This document shows positions 48,301 to 57,626 of a stretch of DNA of 64,000 nt, in pieces. The first letter of the stretch is position 1, and each line of letters begins with the position of its first letter. The DNA is from Fodinicola feengrottensis (GTDB lineage: Bacteria > Actinomycetota > Actinomycetes > Mycobacteriales > HKI-0501). The notes under the pieces were generated by a model. It searched no databases. It was not told the DNA's origin and saw only the letters and a program-made list of their open reading frames with translations. A program made the position numbers and the translations under genes. The stretch is taken from NCBI RefSeq assembly GCF_010993775.1, contig NZ_WOTO01000039.1, positions 1-64,000 of the forward strand. The letters are read 5' to 3'.

Positions 48301-49934
48301 CGGCCACAAGGTCTATCCGTGGATTGCCCGTACGAGACATTCCACCCCCGGGCGTCGGCCTGATCAGCCCGCCGCCGCACCACGACATCTATTCGATCGA
48401 GGATCTCGCGCAGCTGATCCACGACCTGAAGAACGCCAACCCGGAAGCGCGGATCCACGTCAAGCTGGTCGCCGAGGTCGGGGTGGGTACGGTCGCGGCC
48501 GGCGTCAGCAAGGCGCATGCCGATGTCGTGCTGATTTCCGGCTATGACGGCGGTACGGGCGCCGCGCCGCTCACCTCGCTGAAGCACGCGGGCGCGCCGT
48601 GGGAGCTGGGTTTGGCGGAAACGCAACAAACCCTGCTGCTGAACAACCTGCGCGACCGAATCGTGGTGCAGACCGACGGCCAGCTCAAGACCGGCCGAGA
48701 TGTCGTCGTTGCCGCGTTGTTGGGCGCTGAGGAGTACGGTTTCGCCACCGCTCCGCTGGTGGTTTCGGGCTGCGTCATGATGCGGGTCTGCCACCTGGAC
48801 ACCTGTCCGGTGGGCGTCGCCACCCAGAACCCGAAGCTGCGGGAGAAATACACCGGCAAGGCCGAATATGTGGTGACCTTCTTCGAATACATCGCCGAAG
48901 AGGTTCGGGAGTTGTTGGCCGAGCTGGGATTCCGGTCGATCCAGGAGGCGATCGGGCACGCTGAGGTGCTCGACACCCGGGCCGCCGTCGATCACTGGAA
49001 AGCCTCCGGGATGGACCTCTCGCCGTTGTTCGTGGTGCCGGAGCTGCCCGAAGGCACGTCCCGGCACAACACCACCGAGCAGGACCACGGCCTGGAGAAA
49101 GCGTTGGACAACACGCTTATCCAGCTCTGCGAGGGCGCGTTGCTGGATGGTTCGCCGGTGAAGTTGGAATTGCCCGTACGCAACGTCAACCGCACCGTCG
49201 GCACCATGCTCGGCTCCTTCGTGACCCGGCGATTCGGTGCGGAAGGCTTGCCGGCCAACACCATCGACATCACTTTCACCGGCACGGCCGGCCAGTCGTT
49301 CGGCGCGTTTGTGCCGCCGGGGGTCACTTTGCGACTGCTCGGCGACGCGAACGACTACGTCGGCAAGGGTCTTTCCGGCGGACGTATCGTGCTGCGGCCG
49401 GATCCCGTCGCGCCTTTTGAGGCGGAGCGCAACATCATTGCCGGCAACACGATTCTCTATGGCGCGACCCGCGGCGAAGCGTTCATTCGCGGCATCGTGG
49501 GGGAGCGGTTCGGCGTACGGAACTCCGGTGCGCTCGCCGTTGTCGAAGGCGTCGGCGACCACGGCTGTGAGTACATGACCGGCGGCACGGTCGTCGTCGT
49601 TCTTGGGCCCACCGGCCGGAACTTCGCGGCTGGCATGTCGGGCGGCAGCGCGTACGTCCTGAATCTCGACCCGCGGTTGGTGAACCGCGAGATGGTCGAC
49701 CTCGAAGCAGTGTCCGCGGAGGATGCTGACAGGCTGCGGAACATCATTGGCCGCTACGAAGCCGAAACCGGTTCGCCGGTGGCCGCCGAGCTGCTGGCCA
49801 ACTGGGAACGGCGCAGGGCCGCATTCACCAAGATCATGCCGCGGGACTACCGCCGCGTGTTGGAGGCCACCCGGCAGGCCGAAGCGGCCGGCCGCGATGT
49901 CGGCGAGGCGATCATGGAGGCCGCACGTGGCTGA
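45345..49934 (+). CDS. gltB: Glutamate synthase (NADPH) large subunit, three frameshifts
   Basis: GltB makes glutamate from glutamine and 2-oxoglutarate. Seen: HDSCGVAFVADAKG with the glutaminase nucleophile Cys22 after a 21-residue propeptide, HSRFSTNTFPSWPLAHPYRI, AMSYGSISIEAHE, GEGGQLPGHKVYPWIA, GYDGGTGAAPLTSLKHAG (FMN site), and CVMMRVCHLDTC (3Fe-4S cysteines). The C-terminal GXGXG domain is present (GHDHGCEYMTGG-like region near 49560). Breaks: near 46005, near 48160 and near 48345. Repaired length is about 1520 residues. GTG 45345 follows gaggga. The 279-base leader may hold its regulatory sites; no clear GlnR box was seen. Confidence 0.96.
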
Positions 49935-51386
49935 CCCCACTGGTTTTCTCAAGTACGGCCGGGAACTTCCGCAGCGGCGGCCGGTCGACATCCGGATCTC
50001 CGACTGGCGCGAGGTCTACCAGGACTTTGACTCCGGCAAGCTGCGCAGCCAGGCATCTCGATGCATGGACTGCGGGATTCCGTTCTGCCACAACGGATGT
50101 CCGCTGGGCAACCTGATCCCGGAGTGGAACGACCTGGTGCGTACGGACCAGTTCCGGTCCGCCATCGAGCGCCTGCACGCGACGAACAACTTCCCGGAAT
50201 TCACCGGGCGGCTCTGTCCAGCGCCCTGTGAGGCCGCGTGCGTACTCGGTATCAACAGCGATCCGGTGACGATCAAGCAGGTCGAGGTCGAGATCATTGA
50301 CCGCGCCTTCGCTGAGGGCTGGGTGACGCCGTCTCCCGCGCAGCTGAAATCTGGCAAGAACGTCGCCGTCATTGGCTCGGGCCCAGCCGGACTCGCCGCG
50401 GCTCAGCAGCTGACTCGTGCCGGCCACGATGTCACTGTTTACGAGCGGAACGACAAAATCGGTGGGCTGCTGCGTTATGGCATCCCGGAATTCAAGATGG
50501 AAAAGCGCCATCTGGACCGCCGGTTGGAGCAGATGTCCGCTGAGGGCACCGAATTCCGTACGAGGGTGAACGTCGGCGCGGATCTCACCGCGGCGCAGCT
50601 GCGGGCGAATGCGGACGCGATCGTGTTGGCGATGGGTTCGACGGTGCCACGCGACCTGCCGGCTCCTGGGCGTGAACTTTCCGGGATCTACTACGCGATG
50701 GAGTATTTGGAGCCGGCCAACCGGGTCCAGAACGGCGACCTCGCTGAGCCGCCCATCGATGCCGCTGGCAAGCATGTGGTGATCATCGGCGGTGGCGACA
50801 CCGGCGCGGACTGCCTCGGCACGGCACACCGGCAAGGAGCTTTAGTGTTACGCAGCTGGAGATCATGCCGATTCCGGCGGACGTACGCCCGGAAAACACA
50901 CCGTGGCCAACCTGGCCGCTGATCATGCGTACGTCCAGTGCGCACGAAGAAGGCGGCGACCGGGTTTTCTCCGTCAACACCGAGAAGTTCGTCGGCGACG
51001 CGGCTGGCAACGTGCAGGCGCTGTCGTTGCATGAGGTCACGATGGTCGACGGCCGTTTTGAGAAGGTGCCCGGCAGCGAACGCGAGCTGCCGGCGCAGCT
51101 GGTGTTCCTGGCGATGGGTTTCACTGGGGTCGACAAGAGTTCGGACCTGTTGGACGAGCTGGGCACGGTCGTCGGCCCGCGCGGCACGGTGGCGCGGGAC
51201 GCGGCATGGAAGTCCACTGTGGACGGTGTGTTCGTGGCCGGCGACGCCGGCCGCGGCCAGTCGCTGATCGTCTGGGCGATCGCCGAGGGCCGCGCCTGCG
51301 CCGCCGCTGTCGACGCTTACCTCACCGGCCACACCCAGCTCCCGGCCCCCATCAACCCCACCACCATGGCCCTGATCGCCCGCTAG
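49927..51386 (+). CDS. gltD: Glutamate synthase small subunit, frameshifted
   Basis: GltD feeds electrons from NADPH to GltB. Seen: CMDCGIPFCHNGCPLGNLIP and CPAPCEAACVLG (iron-sulfur cysteines), the FAD motif VAVIGSGPAGLAAAQQL, GGLLRYGIPEFKM, the NADPH motif VVIIGGGDTGADCLG, and FVAGDAGRGQSLIVWAIAEG. About 486 residues. The break is near 50835 between RQGA and QLEIMPIPADVRPENTPWP. GTG 49927 overlaps gltB by eight bases. The stop is shared with the convergent LysR gene through CTAG. Confidence 0.96.
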
Positions 51387-52262
51387 CCGGTGGTGGGGAG
51401 AAGGGCGAGGAGGGCGGCGGCCGCCGGAGTGGGTGAGCGGGTGGCGGCGGTGACGACCAGAAGCGAGCGGCTGATGGGCGGGTCGGTGGGTAGGGCGACG
51501 ACTGGACGCGACGCCGTACGCAACGTCATCGGCGGGAGCAAGGCGACGCCGAGGCCGTAACCGACGAGGTCGACCTGGGTCGTGATCGTGTCGACTTCAC
51601 AGCGGATGCGGCGGTCCAGGCCGACCGACGCGCAGGCCGCGTCCAGGGTCGCCCGGAGCGCGGAATCGGCCCGGTACTCGACAAAATCGAGGTCCACGAG
51701 GTCGGCCAGTCGGACCCGGCTCCGGGCGGCCAGCGGGTCGTCGGCGGCGACGGCCAGTACGAGCGTCTCCTCGCCGAGCGGGACCGACCGGACCCCGGTG
51801 GCGTGCTCGCCGAGCGGAAGGTCCACGAACGCGAGGTCCAACCGGCCCGTCACGGTGTCGTGGACGAGCGCGCTGACGTTGGCGTTGCGCACCTGGATGG
51901 TGATCGCTGGATGCCGCCGGTGATAGCGCGACAGCAGCGCCGCGAGGTCGAGGATTCCCAGCGTTTGCAACGATCCGATGGTCAGTTGGCCGCGCAGCAG
52001 TCCGTGCACACCAGCCACCGCGTCGCGTCCGTCGTCGGCGGCGGCCAGCGCCCGGAGAGCGGCCGGCAGCAGGGCGCGACCGCTTCGGTCAGCTCAACGC
52101 GGCGAGTGCTGCGTACGAACAGGCTGCCGCCCAGCTCACGTTCCAGCGCACGGATCGAAGCGGACAGGCTCGACTGGGTGTGAGGTGCAGCTGGGTCGCG
52201 GCGCGGGTGAAGTGCCGCTGCTCGGCGACCGCGACGAAGTGGCTCAGCTGGCGGAGCTCCAT
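51383..52262 (-). CDS. LysR-family transcriptional regulator, frameshifted N-terminus
   Basis: About 294 residues when repaired. The start MELRQLSHFVAVAEQRHFTR precedes ATQLHLT; then SSLSASIRALERELGGSLF and RSTRRVELTEAG read in other frames (breaks near 52185 and 52080). The rest, LTIGSLQTLGILDLAALLSR to LVGYGLGVALLPPM, is intact and forms the effector domain. ATG 52262 lies back-to-back with the MFS gene. The gap holds a TTGAG-N13-CTCAA type inverted repeat. Confidence 0.88.
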
Positions 52263-52285
52263 TGAGTGATCATATCGATCTCAAC
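52262..52285. promoter_or_regulatory. Candidate LysR/MFS divergent operator
   Basis: TTGAG and CTCAA arms (about 52262-52284) flank the partly symmetrical TGATCATATCGAT. The site touches the first codon of the LysR gene and lies 35 bases before the chosen MFS start. LysR operators usually carry T-N11-A symmetry, which is compatible. The arms equal those of the TetR site at 37985, but the spacer differs, so this is likely coincidence. Confidence 0.4.
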
Positions 52286-52318
52286 AAGCGGAATTATCAA
52301 TTTTATCTCTGGATCACG

Positions 52319-53527
52319 ATGGCGCAGACTGGGGTACGTGAAACGACGAAAGCGATTGTGTCCGTGGCGTACGCGTTCGCCGCGATCATGGTCGGTACCA
52401 CGCTGCCGACCCCGCTCTACCCCATCTACCAGCACCAACTCGGCTTCGGCAGCGGCCTGACCACGGTCATCTATGCGGTTTACGCGGCCGGCGTACTGGT
52501 GCCGCTGTTGCTGTTCGGCCGCGCGTCCGATGTGCTCGGCCGCCGTCCGGTGCTGCTGGCCGCGCTGGGCGTCTCGGCCCTCAGCTCGCTGATCTTCCTG
52601 ACCGGGCCGAGCCTGCCGGTGCTCTTTCTTGGACGGGTCGTCTCCGGTGTGTCGGCGGGGCTGGTGACCGCGGCGGCCGTCGCGACGATGGTCGACCTTG
52701 CCGACCCACACCACCGCCGCGTGGTCACGATGGCCGCCACCGCCGTCAACATGCTTGGCCTCGGCTGCGGGCCGCTGCTGTCCGGCCTGCTGGCCGACCT
52801 CGTGCCGCTGCCGCTCTACCTCCCGTACGCGGTGCAGTTCGCGCTGCTCGTACCGGCGACGGTGCTGGTCTGGCGGGCTGCACCGGCCACCCCGGCGGCG
52901 TCCGGGAAGGCGTTCCAGCGGCCACGGCTGGCGGTGCCACCGGAGGTGCGAGGGGTGTTCGTGCCGGCGGCGATCGCGGCTTTCGCGGCTTTCGCAGTCC
53001 TCGGGCTACTGACCGCGGTCGAGCCCGGTCTGCTCGCGACCACCCTTCACCAGACCGGGCACGCGGTGGCCGGCGCCGTGGTGTTCTCGATGTTCGCCGG
53101 CTCGGCGCTCAGCCAGCTCGTCTCGTCGCGCTGGCGGGACCACCTCGCGCTGCCGGCTGGCTGCCTCACGCTGGTCGTCGGGCTGGCCGCGATCGGCATC
53201 GCGCTGGCGCTCGCGTCGCTGCCGTTGCTGGCGATCGGCACCATCGTGGCCGGCGCCGGGCACGGCCTCAGCTTCCGGGCCGCGATGAACGCCATCACCG
53301 AGTACGCGCCAGCGGACCGCCGAGCCGAGGTCGTCGCCGCTCTGAACGTGGTCGCGTACGTCGGGATCTCCATCCCGGTGGTGCTGGTCGGCCTGGCGAC
53401 CGCGGTCGTGGATCTGCGTACGGCCGCGATCGCCTTCGCGGTGGTGATGTCGCTGGTGGCCCTCGCCGCGATGGCCGCGCTGTTGCGGCTGAACCGGTCC
53501 GGCGCGGTCGTCACGTCCGCTGGCTGA
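52319..53527 (+). CDS. MFS transporter
   Basis: 402 residues and about 12 helices. Helix 1 reads VSVAYAFAAIMVGTTLPTPL; the loop 2-3 motif is GRASDVLGRRPVLLAALG, and helix 5 has the GXXLGP-like GLGCGPLLSGLLAD. The second half contains GAGHGLSFRAAMNAI and APADRRAEVVAALNVVAYVG. ATG 52319 is preferred; TTG 52262 would add 19 polar residues and overlap the regulator start. Substrate unknown, probably drug or sugar efflux. It overlaps the convergent hydrolase by 17 bases. Confidence 0.9.
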   Translation: MAQTGVRETTKAIVSVAYAFAAIMVGTTLPTPLYPIYQHQLGFGSGLTTVIYAVYAAGVLVPLLLFGRASDVLGRRPVLLAALGVSALSSLIFLTGPSLPVLFLGRVVSGVSAGLVTAAAVATMVDLADPHHRRVVTMAATAVNMLGLGCGPLLSGLLADLVPLPLYLPYAVQFALLVPATVLVWRAAPATPAASGKAFQRPRLAVPPEVRGVFVPAAIAAFAAFAVLGLLTAVEPGLLATTLHQTGHAVAGAVVFSMFAGSALSQLVSSRWRDHLALPAGCLTLVVGLAAIGIALALASLPLLAIGTIVAGAGHGLSFRAAMNAITEYAPADRRAEVVAALNVVAYVGISIPVVLVGLATAVVDLRTAAIAFAVVMSLVALAAMAALLRLNRSGAVVTSAG

Positions 53528-54385
53528 GGACCTCCCGCAGGGTCGCCGCGAACTCCGCGGGCTTGCCCGGCATGCCGTATTCGTCGCCGAGGAAACCGCC
53601 GTGGTTGCTCGGAAAAGTCACTGTGGTCGTGCCCAGTCGCGCGGCCACCGCGCGCGTCGCGCGGGCCGGCAGCTGGTCGCTGGACTCCGCGCCAACGCCG
53701 AGTACGAGGCGGCTTGACGCCGACCCGATGGCGTCGAAATCGTGCTGGTAGTAGTTGCACGAGATGATGTTCAACCCGAGCAGCGCGTCGTTCCGGGTGC
53801 CGTCGTCGTCAGTTGGCAGCCCGAAGTCAGCGGGGTTGGGCGCCGTTGTTGGTCGGCGAAGTCGGCGGTGAACAGGCCGTCGTGGCTTACCAGGGCGATG
53901 AACTTCGCCATCGCGTGGCCGCTGCCGCTGCGCAGGTAGGTCTCGTGGATGTCCGTACACGCGGCCAGCGCCGCCTCGCGGTCCGGCAGCTCCTGGGTGA
54001 CCGGCGGCTCGTGCGCCACGAGCGTACGAACCTGGTCCGGATGCTGAGCGATCAGCGCCAGTCCGTTGACCGCGCCGCCGCTGCTGGCGAAGATGTCGAC
54101 CGGCCCGACGCCGAGCGCGGTGATCAATCGGTGCAGGTCATCGGCGTGTTCGTCGGGAGTGTTCTGCAGAGCTCCGTCGGTACGCTCGCTGCGCTCTGAG
54201 CCACGCGGGTCGTACGTGACGACCGTACGGTCGGTGAAATAGCTCGCGAGCGTACCGAATCCGCTGGCCGCCATCGGCGACCCGATCATCAGCAGCGTCG
54301 GCTCGGTGTCCGCCTCGCCTTCTCGCACGTCGTAATGCAGCACCGCGCCGGGAACTTCCAGTGTGTGCATTTTCGCCTCAGTCAT
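53511..54385 (-). CDS. Alpha/beta hydrolase, frameshifted
   Basis: About 290 residues. Seen: AVLHYDVREGEADTEPTLLM, the oxyanion region IGSPMAASGFGTLAS, RTVVTYDPRGSERSE, the nucleophile elbow DIFASSGGAVNGLAL, and the catalytic His in VTFPSNHGGFLGDEYGMPGK. The break is near 53850 (DFADQQ then PNPADFGLPTDDDG). ATG 54385 has an excellent aggaggagaag ribosome-binding site. Substrate unknown. Confidence 0.88.
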
Positions 54386-54483
54386 GTCTTCTCCTCCTTG
54401 CCAGCTGTGACTCACCATGCCGGCGAAACTCATCGGTCCTTCGCCAACTCGCTCAGGAGAGCAGTCGGTCGTACGCGCCTTCG

Positions 54484-54834
54484 CTACCGCGGCGGCAACG
54501 GATGATAGGGCTGGTAGAGGCCGATTTCGGTGCCGCCGGGCAGTGCGATCGCGGTGATCGCACCCCAGCGCTGCTCGTCGACCGGCTTGGTGAAGGTGAC
54601 GCCTTTCGCGGTCAGCTCCGTCATGGTGGCCGGGAGGTCGTCGCACATCAGGTAAAGCTCCTGGCGTGGCTCGTCGCCGGGATGGACCGCCAGTTCGGCG
54701 GGTGGCATCGCGAAGATCAGCCAGCCGCCGCCGGCGGCGTCCGCGCTGGGATAGTCGAGCACGTCACGGAAGAACGCGCGGACTTCCTCGGCGTGGCTGC
54801 TGTAGACGATGGTGTGCAATCCAATGATGGCCAT
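54484..54834 (-). CDS. VOC (glyoxalase/bleomycin-resistance fold) protein
   Basis: 116 residues in the single-module vicinal-oxygen-chelate layout: GLHTIVYSSHAEEVRAFFRD with a metal-ligand His, LYLMCDDLPATMTELTAKG, and ITAIALPGGTEIGLYQP with the C-terminal metal-ligand Glu. It follows the MarR gene by 21 bases and is co-transcribed with it, which suggests a role in handling the same aromatic compounds, perhaps as an extradiol or lactoylglutathione-like enzyme. ATG 54834. Confidence 0.88.
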   Translation of the reverse strand: MAIIGLHTIVYSSHAEEVRAFFRDVLDYPSADAAGGGWLIFAMPPAELAVHPGDEPRQELYLMCDDLPATMTELTAKGVTFTKPVDEQRWGAITAIALPGGTEIGLYQPYHPLPPR

Positions 54835-54855
54835 AGCTGTGTCTAGCGCACCTTG

Positions 54856-55257
54856 CTATCCGGTGGCGAGCTTGGCCAGCAGGCGGGTGAGTTGGGCCTG
54901 TTCTGGCTCGGTGAGCCGGGCCAGCAGCTCCGCGCTCATCCCGTCGACGACCGGCCGGGCACGTCTGAGCAGCTCACGGCCCCCAGGAGTCAGCCGCAGG
55001 AGCTTGCGGCGACGGTCCTGCGGGTCCACGGCCCGCCCGATCAGGCCACGACTTTCCAGGCGGAGCAGCAAAACCGCGAGAGTGGCCTTGTCGGTGGCGG
55101 CTGCCGAGGCAGCCGCGGACTGCTCGAGGCCGGGCTCGGCCTCGATCGCGCGCATGACGGCATACTGCGGCTTGGTCAGCTCGGGCACCTGGGCCTGCCA
55201 GTGCGCGTTGTGTTCCTGCAACACGATCCGCATCTGGTGGAATGCCGGCCAGTCCAT
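54856..55257 (-). CDS. MarR-family transcriptional regulator
   Basis: 133 residues from ATG 55257 (MDWPAFHQMRIVLQEHN). The winged helix reads LTKPQYAVMRAIEAEPGLEQ, SAATDKATLAVLLLRLESRG and the wing DPQDRRRKLLRLTPGGREL. MarR repressors commonly release DNA on binding phenolic acids. It diverges from the decarboxylase operon at 55310, with a near-perfect palindrome in the 52-base gap. Longer in-frame starts exist but would run into that palindrome. Confidence 0.92.
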   Translation of the reverse strand: MDWPAFHQMRIVLQEHNAHWQAQVPELTKPQYAVMRAIEAEPGLEQSAAASAAATDKATLAVLLLRLESRGLIGRAVDPQDRRRKLLRLTPGGRELLRRARPVVDGMSAELLARLTEPEQAQLTRLLAKLATG

Positions 55258-55272
55258 CGAGCTAGTATAGGT

Positions 55273-55295
55273 CGTAGACGAATCGTTCGTGTACG
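55273..55295. promoter_or_regulatory. Candidate MarR operator between marR and vdcB
   Basis: CGTAGACGAA, spacer TCG, and TTCGTGTACG form a 23-bp palindrome with one mismatched pair. It occupies the centre of the 52-base gap between the divergent marR and decarboxylase genes, so binding would block both promoters. Length and symmetry suit a MarR dimer. Confidence 0.75.
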
Positions 55296-55309
55296 AATAG
55301 TCTTCCCCC

Positions 55310-55874
55310 ATGAAGGTGATCGTGGGCATGACCGGCGCGACAGGGCGCGCTGATCGGCGTACGACTGCTGGAAGCGCTGCGGGACCTGCCGGCGGTCGAA
55401 ACGCATCTGGTGATGACGCGATGGGCGAAAGTCACGCTGGAGCTGGAAACGTCGTACGCGGCGCATCAGGTGACCGCGCTGGCCGATGTCGTTTACGGCC
55501 CGGGGGACCAGGGAGCGCCGATCTCGTCGGGGTCTTTCCTTACCGATGCGATGATTGTCGTCCCATGCAGCATGAAAACGCTGGCTGGCATTCGCGCTGG
55601 TTACGCCGACGGGCTGGTGGGCCGGGCGGCTGATGTGACGCTGAAGGAAAGGCGTCGACTGGTGCTGGTGCCGCGCGAGACACCGCTCAGTGAGATTCAT
55701 TTGGAGAACATGCTGGCGCTGGCCCGGATGGGTGTGTCGATCGTGCCGCCGATGCCGGCTTTCTACAACAACCCCAAAAGTGTCGACGACATCGTCGATC
55801 ACCTCGTGGTCAGGATTCTCGACCAGGTCGGACTGCCGGCGTCGGACGCCGGCCGATGGAACGGACGCGGCTGA
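55310..55874 (+). CDS. UbiX-type flavin prenyltransferase, VdcB-like, frameshifted
   Basis: The enzyme makes prenylated FMN for the UbiD-type decarboxylase. Seen: MKVIVGMTGATG at the start, then in the next frame ALIGVRLLEALRDLPAVETH, SGSFLTDAMIVVPCSMKTLA (FMN-binding SxxT/PCSMKT block) and ERRRLVLVPRETPLSEIHL. The break is at gcgacagggcgcgctg (about 55350), where GATG and ALIG are one base out of step. About 188 residues. Coupled to the next gene by TGATG at 55872. Confidence 0.92.
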
Positions 55875-57298
55875 TGGCGTACGACGACCTTCGGGCCTTT
55901 CTCGCCGAGTTGGACAAGAACGGCCAACTGCTGAGCATCTCCGAAGAGGTGACGGCCGAACCCGACCTGGCGGCGGCGGCGAACGCGGTCTCCCGTGTCG
56001 AGGGCTCTCCGGCGCTTTACTTTGACAACGTGCAAGGCTTTCGGGACGCGAAGATCGCGTTGAACGTGCACGGGTCGTGGCCCAATCACGCCCTCGCGCT
56101 GGGGCTGCCTCCGGACACCCTGGTACGCGAGCAGGTCGAGGAATTCGCTCGCCGCTGGGAGAATTTCCCGGTCCCGCCGGTGCGCCGCGTCAGTCCACCG
56201 TGGGCCGAGAACACTCGTACCGGCGACGAGGTCAACATCTTCGACGTGCTGCCGGTGTTTCGCCTCAACGACGGCGACAGCGGCTTCTTCCTGGACAAGG
56301 CCGCAGTGGTTTCCCGCGATCCGACCGATCCCGGGAATTTTGGGAAACAGAATGTCGGCATCTACCGGCTGGAAGTCAAAGGACCGCGAAGGCTCGGCCT
56401 GCAACCCGCACCCATGCACGACATAGCGATTCACTTGCAGAGAGCGGAAGAATCTCACGAGGATCTGCCGATCGCGATCGCTGTGGGCAACGATCCGGCG
56501 ATCACGCTGGCAGCGGCGACTCCGATGGCGTACGACCAGTCCGAATACGAGCTGGCCGGTGCCCTGCGCGGCGAGCCGGCCCCGATCGCGACCGCGCCGC
56601 TGACCGGTCTGGACGTGCCGTGGGGATCGGAGGTGGTGTTGGAAGGTGTTGTGGAGGGCCGAAAACGGGAGCTCGAAGGCCCGTTTGGGGAGTTCACCGG
56701 GCACTATTCCGGCGGTCGCAAGATGCCGGTCGTACGCGTCGACCGCATTTCCTATCGTACGAACCCGATCTACGAGTCGCTCTATCTCGGCATGCCGTGG
56801 ACCGAGCTTGACTACTTGATCGGACCTGCCACCTGCGTGCAGCTCTACCAGCAGCTGAAGGCGGATTTCCCGGAAGTGCAGGCGGTCAACGCGATGTACA
56901 CGCATGGCCTGCTCGCCATTATTTCCACCAAGACTCGTTATGGCGGTTTCGCGAAAGCGGTCGGGATGCGGGCGATGACCACACCTCATGGCCTCGGTTA
57001 TTGCAAGATGGTCATCGTGGTCGACGCGGAAGTCGATCCTTTCGACCTGCCGCGGGTGATGTGGGCGATGTCGACGAAAGTGAACGCCGCCGCCGACCTG
57101 GTCAACCTGCCGAATCTGTCCGTGCTGCACCTGGATCCGAGCTCGGAACCGGCGGGGATCAGCAACAAACTCATCATCGACGCGACCACGCCGGTCCCGC
57201 CGGATCGGCGCGGGCGGTTCGAACAGGCGGTGCATGACCTGCCCGAGACCGGCGACTGGGTGCGGCGGCTTCAGGCCGTACGAAAGGGAAAGCCGTGA
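55874..57298 (+). CDS. UbiD-family decarboxylase, VdcC-like
   Basis: 474 residues. This prenyl-FMN enzyme decarboxylates hydroxyarylic acids such as vanillate or 4-hydroxybenzoate. Seen: KQNVGIYRLEVKGPRRLGLQ (metal and prFMN binding, NxGxYR), HLQRAEESHEDLPIAIAVG, and LEGPFGEFTGHYSGGRKMPV with the catalytic Glu region. ATG 55874 follows directly from the upstream stop. The frame is intact. The three-gene B-C-D layout with a MarR regulator sets it apart from ubiquinone or menaquinone UbiD genes. Confidence 0.94.
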   Translation: MAYDDLRAFLAELDKNGQLLSISEEVTAEPDLAAAANAVSRVEGSPALYFDNVQGFRDAKIALNVHGSWPNHALALGLPPDTLVREQVEEFARRWENFPVPPVRRVSPPWAENTRTGDEVNIFDVLPVFRLNDGDSGFFLDKAAVVSRDPTDPGNFGKQNVGIYRLEVKGPRRLGLQPAPMHDIAIHLQRAEESHEDLPIAIAVGNDPAITLAAATPMAYDQSEYELAGALRGEPAPIATAPLTGLDVPWGSEVVLEGVVEGRKRELEGPFGEFTGHYSGGRKMPVVRVDRISYRTNPIYESLYLGMPWTELDYLIGPATCVQLYQQLKADFPEVQAVNAMYTHGLLAIISTKTRYGGFAKAVGMRAMTTPHGLGYCKMVIVVDAEVDPFDLPRVMWAMSTKVNAAADLVNLPNLSVLHLDPSSEPAGISNKLIIDATTPVPPDRRGRFEQAVHDLPETGDWVRRLQAVRKGKP

Positions 57299-57513
57299 CC
57301 TGTCCACGGTGCGACCACAGCACGATCGCCGTCATGGCCACCTCGCCGGTGCCCGATGTCTGGGAGCTGTTGCGTTGCGCACGGTGCGGTTATGCGTGGC
57401 GTACGACCGAGCCGGCCCGGCGCACCACCCGCGCCGCCTATCCGAAGGTTTTCCAGCTCACCCAGGCCGACATCGACGCGGCGGTCGAAGTTCCGGTCGT
57501 ACCAGAGCAGTAG
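57295..57513 (+). CDS. Hydroxyarylic acid decarboxylase small subunit, VdcD-like
   Basis: 72 residues: TCPRCDHSTIAVMATSPVPD, then WELLRCARCGYAWRTTEPAR and YPKVFQLTQADIDAAVEVP. Two CxxC pairs suggest a zinc ribbon. The layout matches VdcD/subunit D of non-oxidative hydroxyarylic acid decarboxylases (family knowledge), whose exact role is unclear. GTG 57295 overlaps the previous stop (GTGA), completing a coupled vdcBCD operon. Confidence 0.9.
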   Translation: MTCPRCDHSTIAVMATSPVPDVWELLRCARCGYAWRTTEPARRTTRAAYPKVFQLTQADIDAAVEVPVVPEQ

Positions 57514-57626
57514 CTTTGGGCATCTGTTGTGATGTGCGGCTTTTGGCCTGTTCGGGTACGTGACAGGGTGACGAAGATCGCTCCCCGTTCTGCATCGGTT
57601 CACCCGGTCCCGATACTGTGTCGCCC

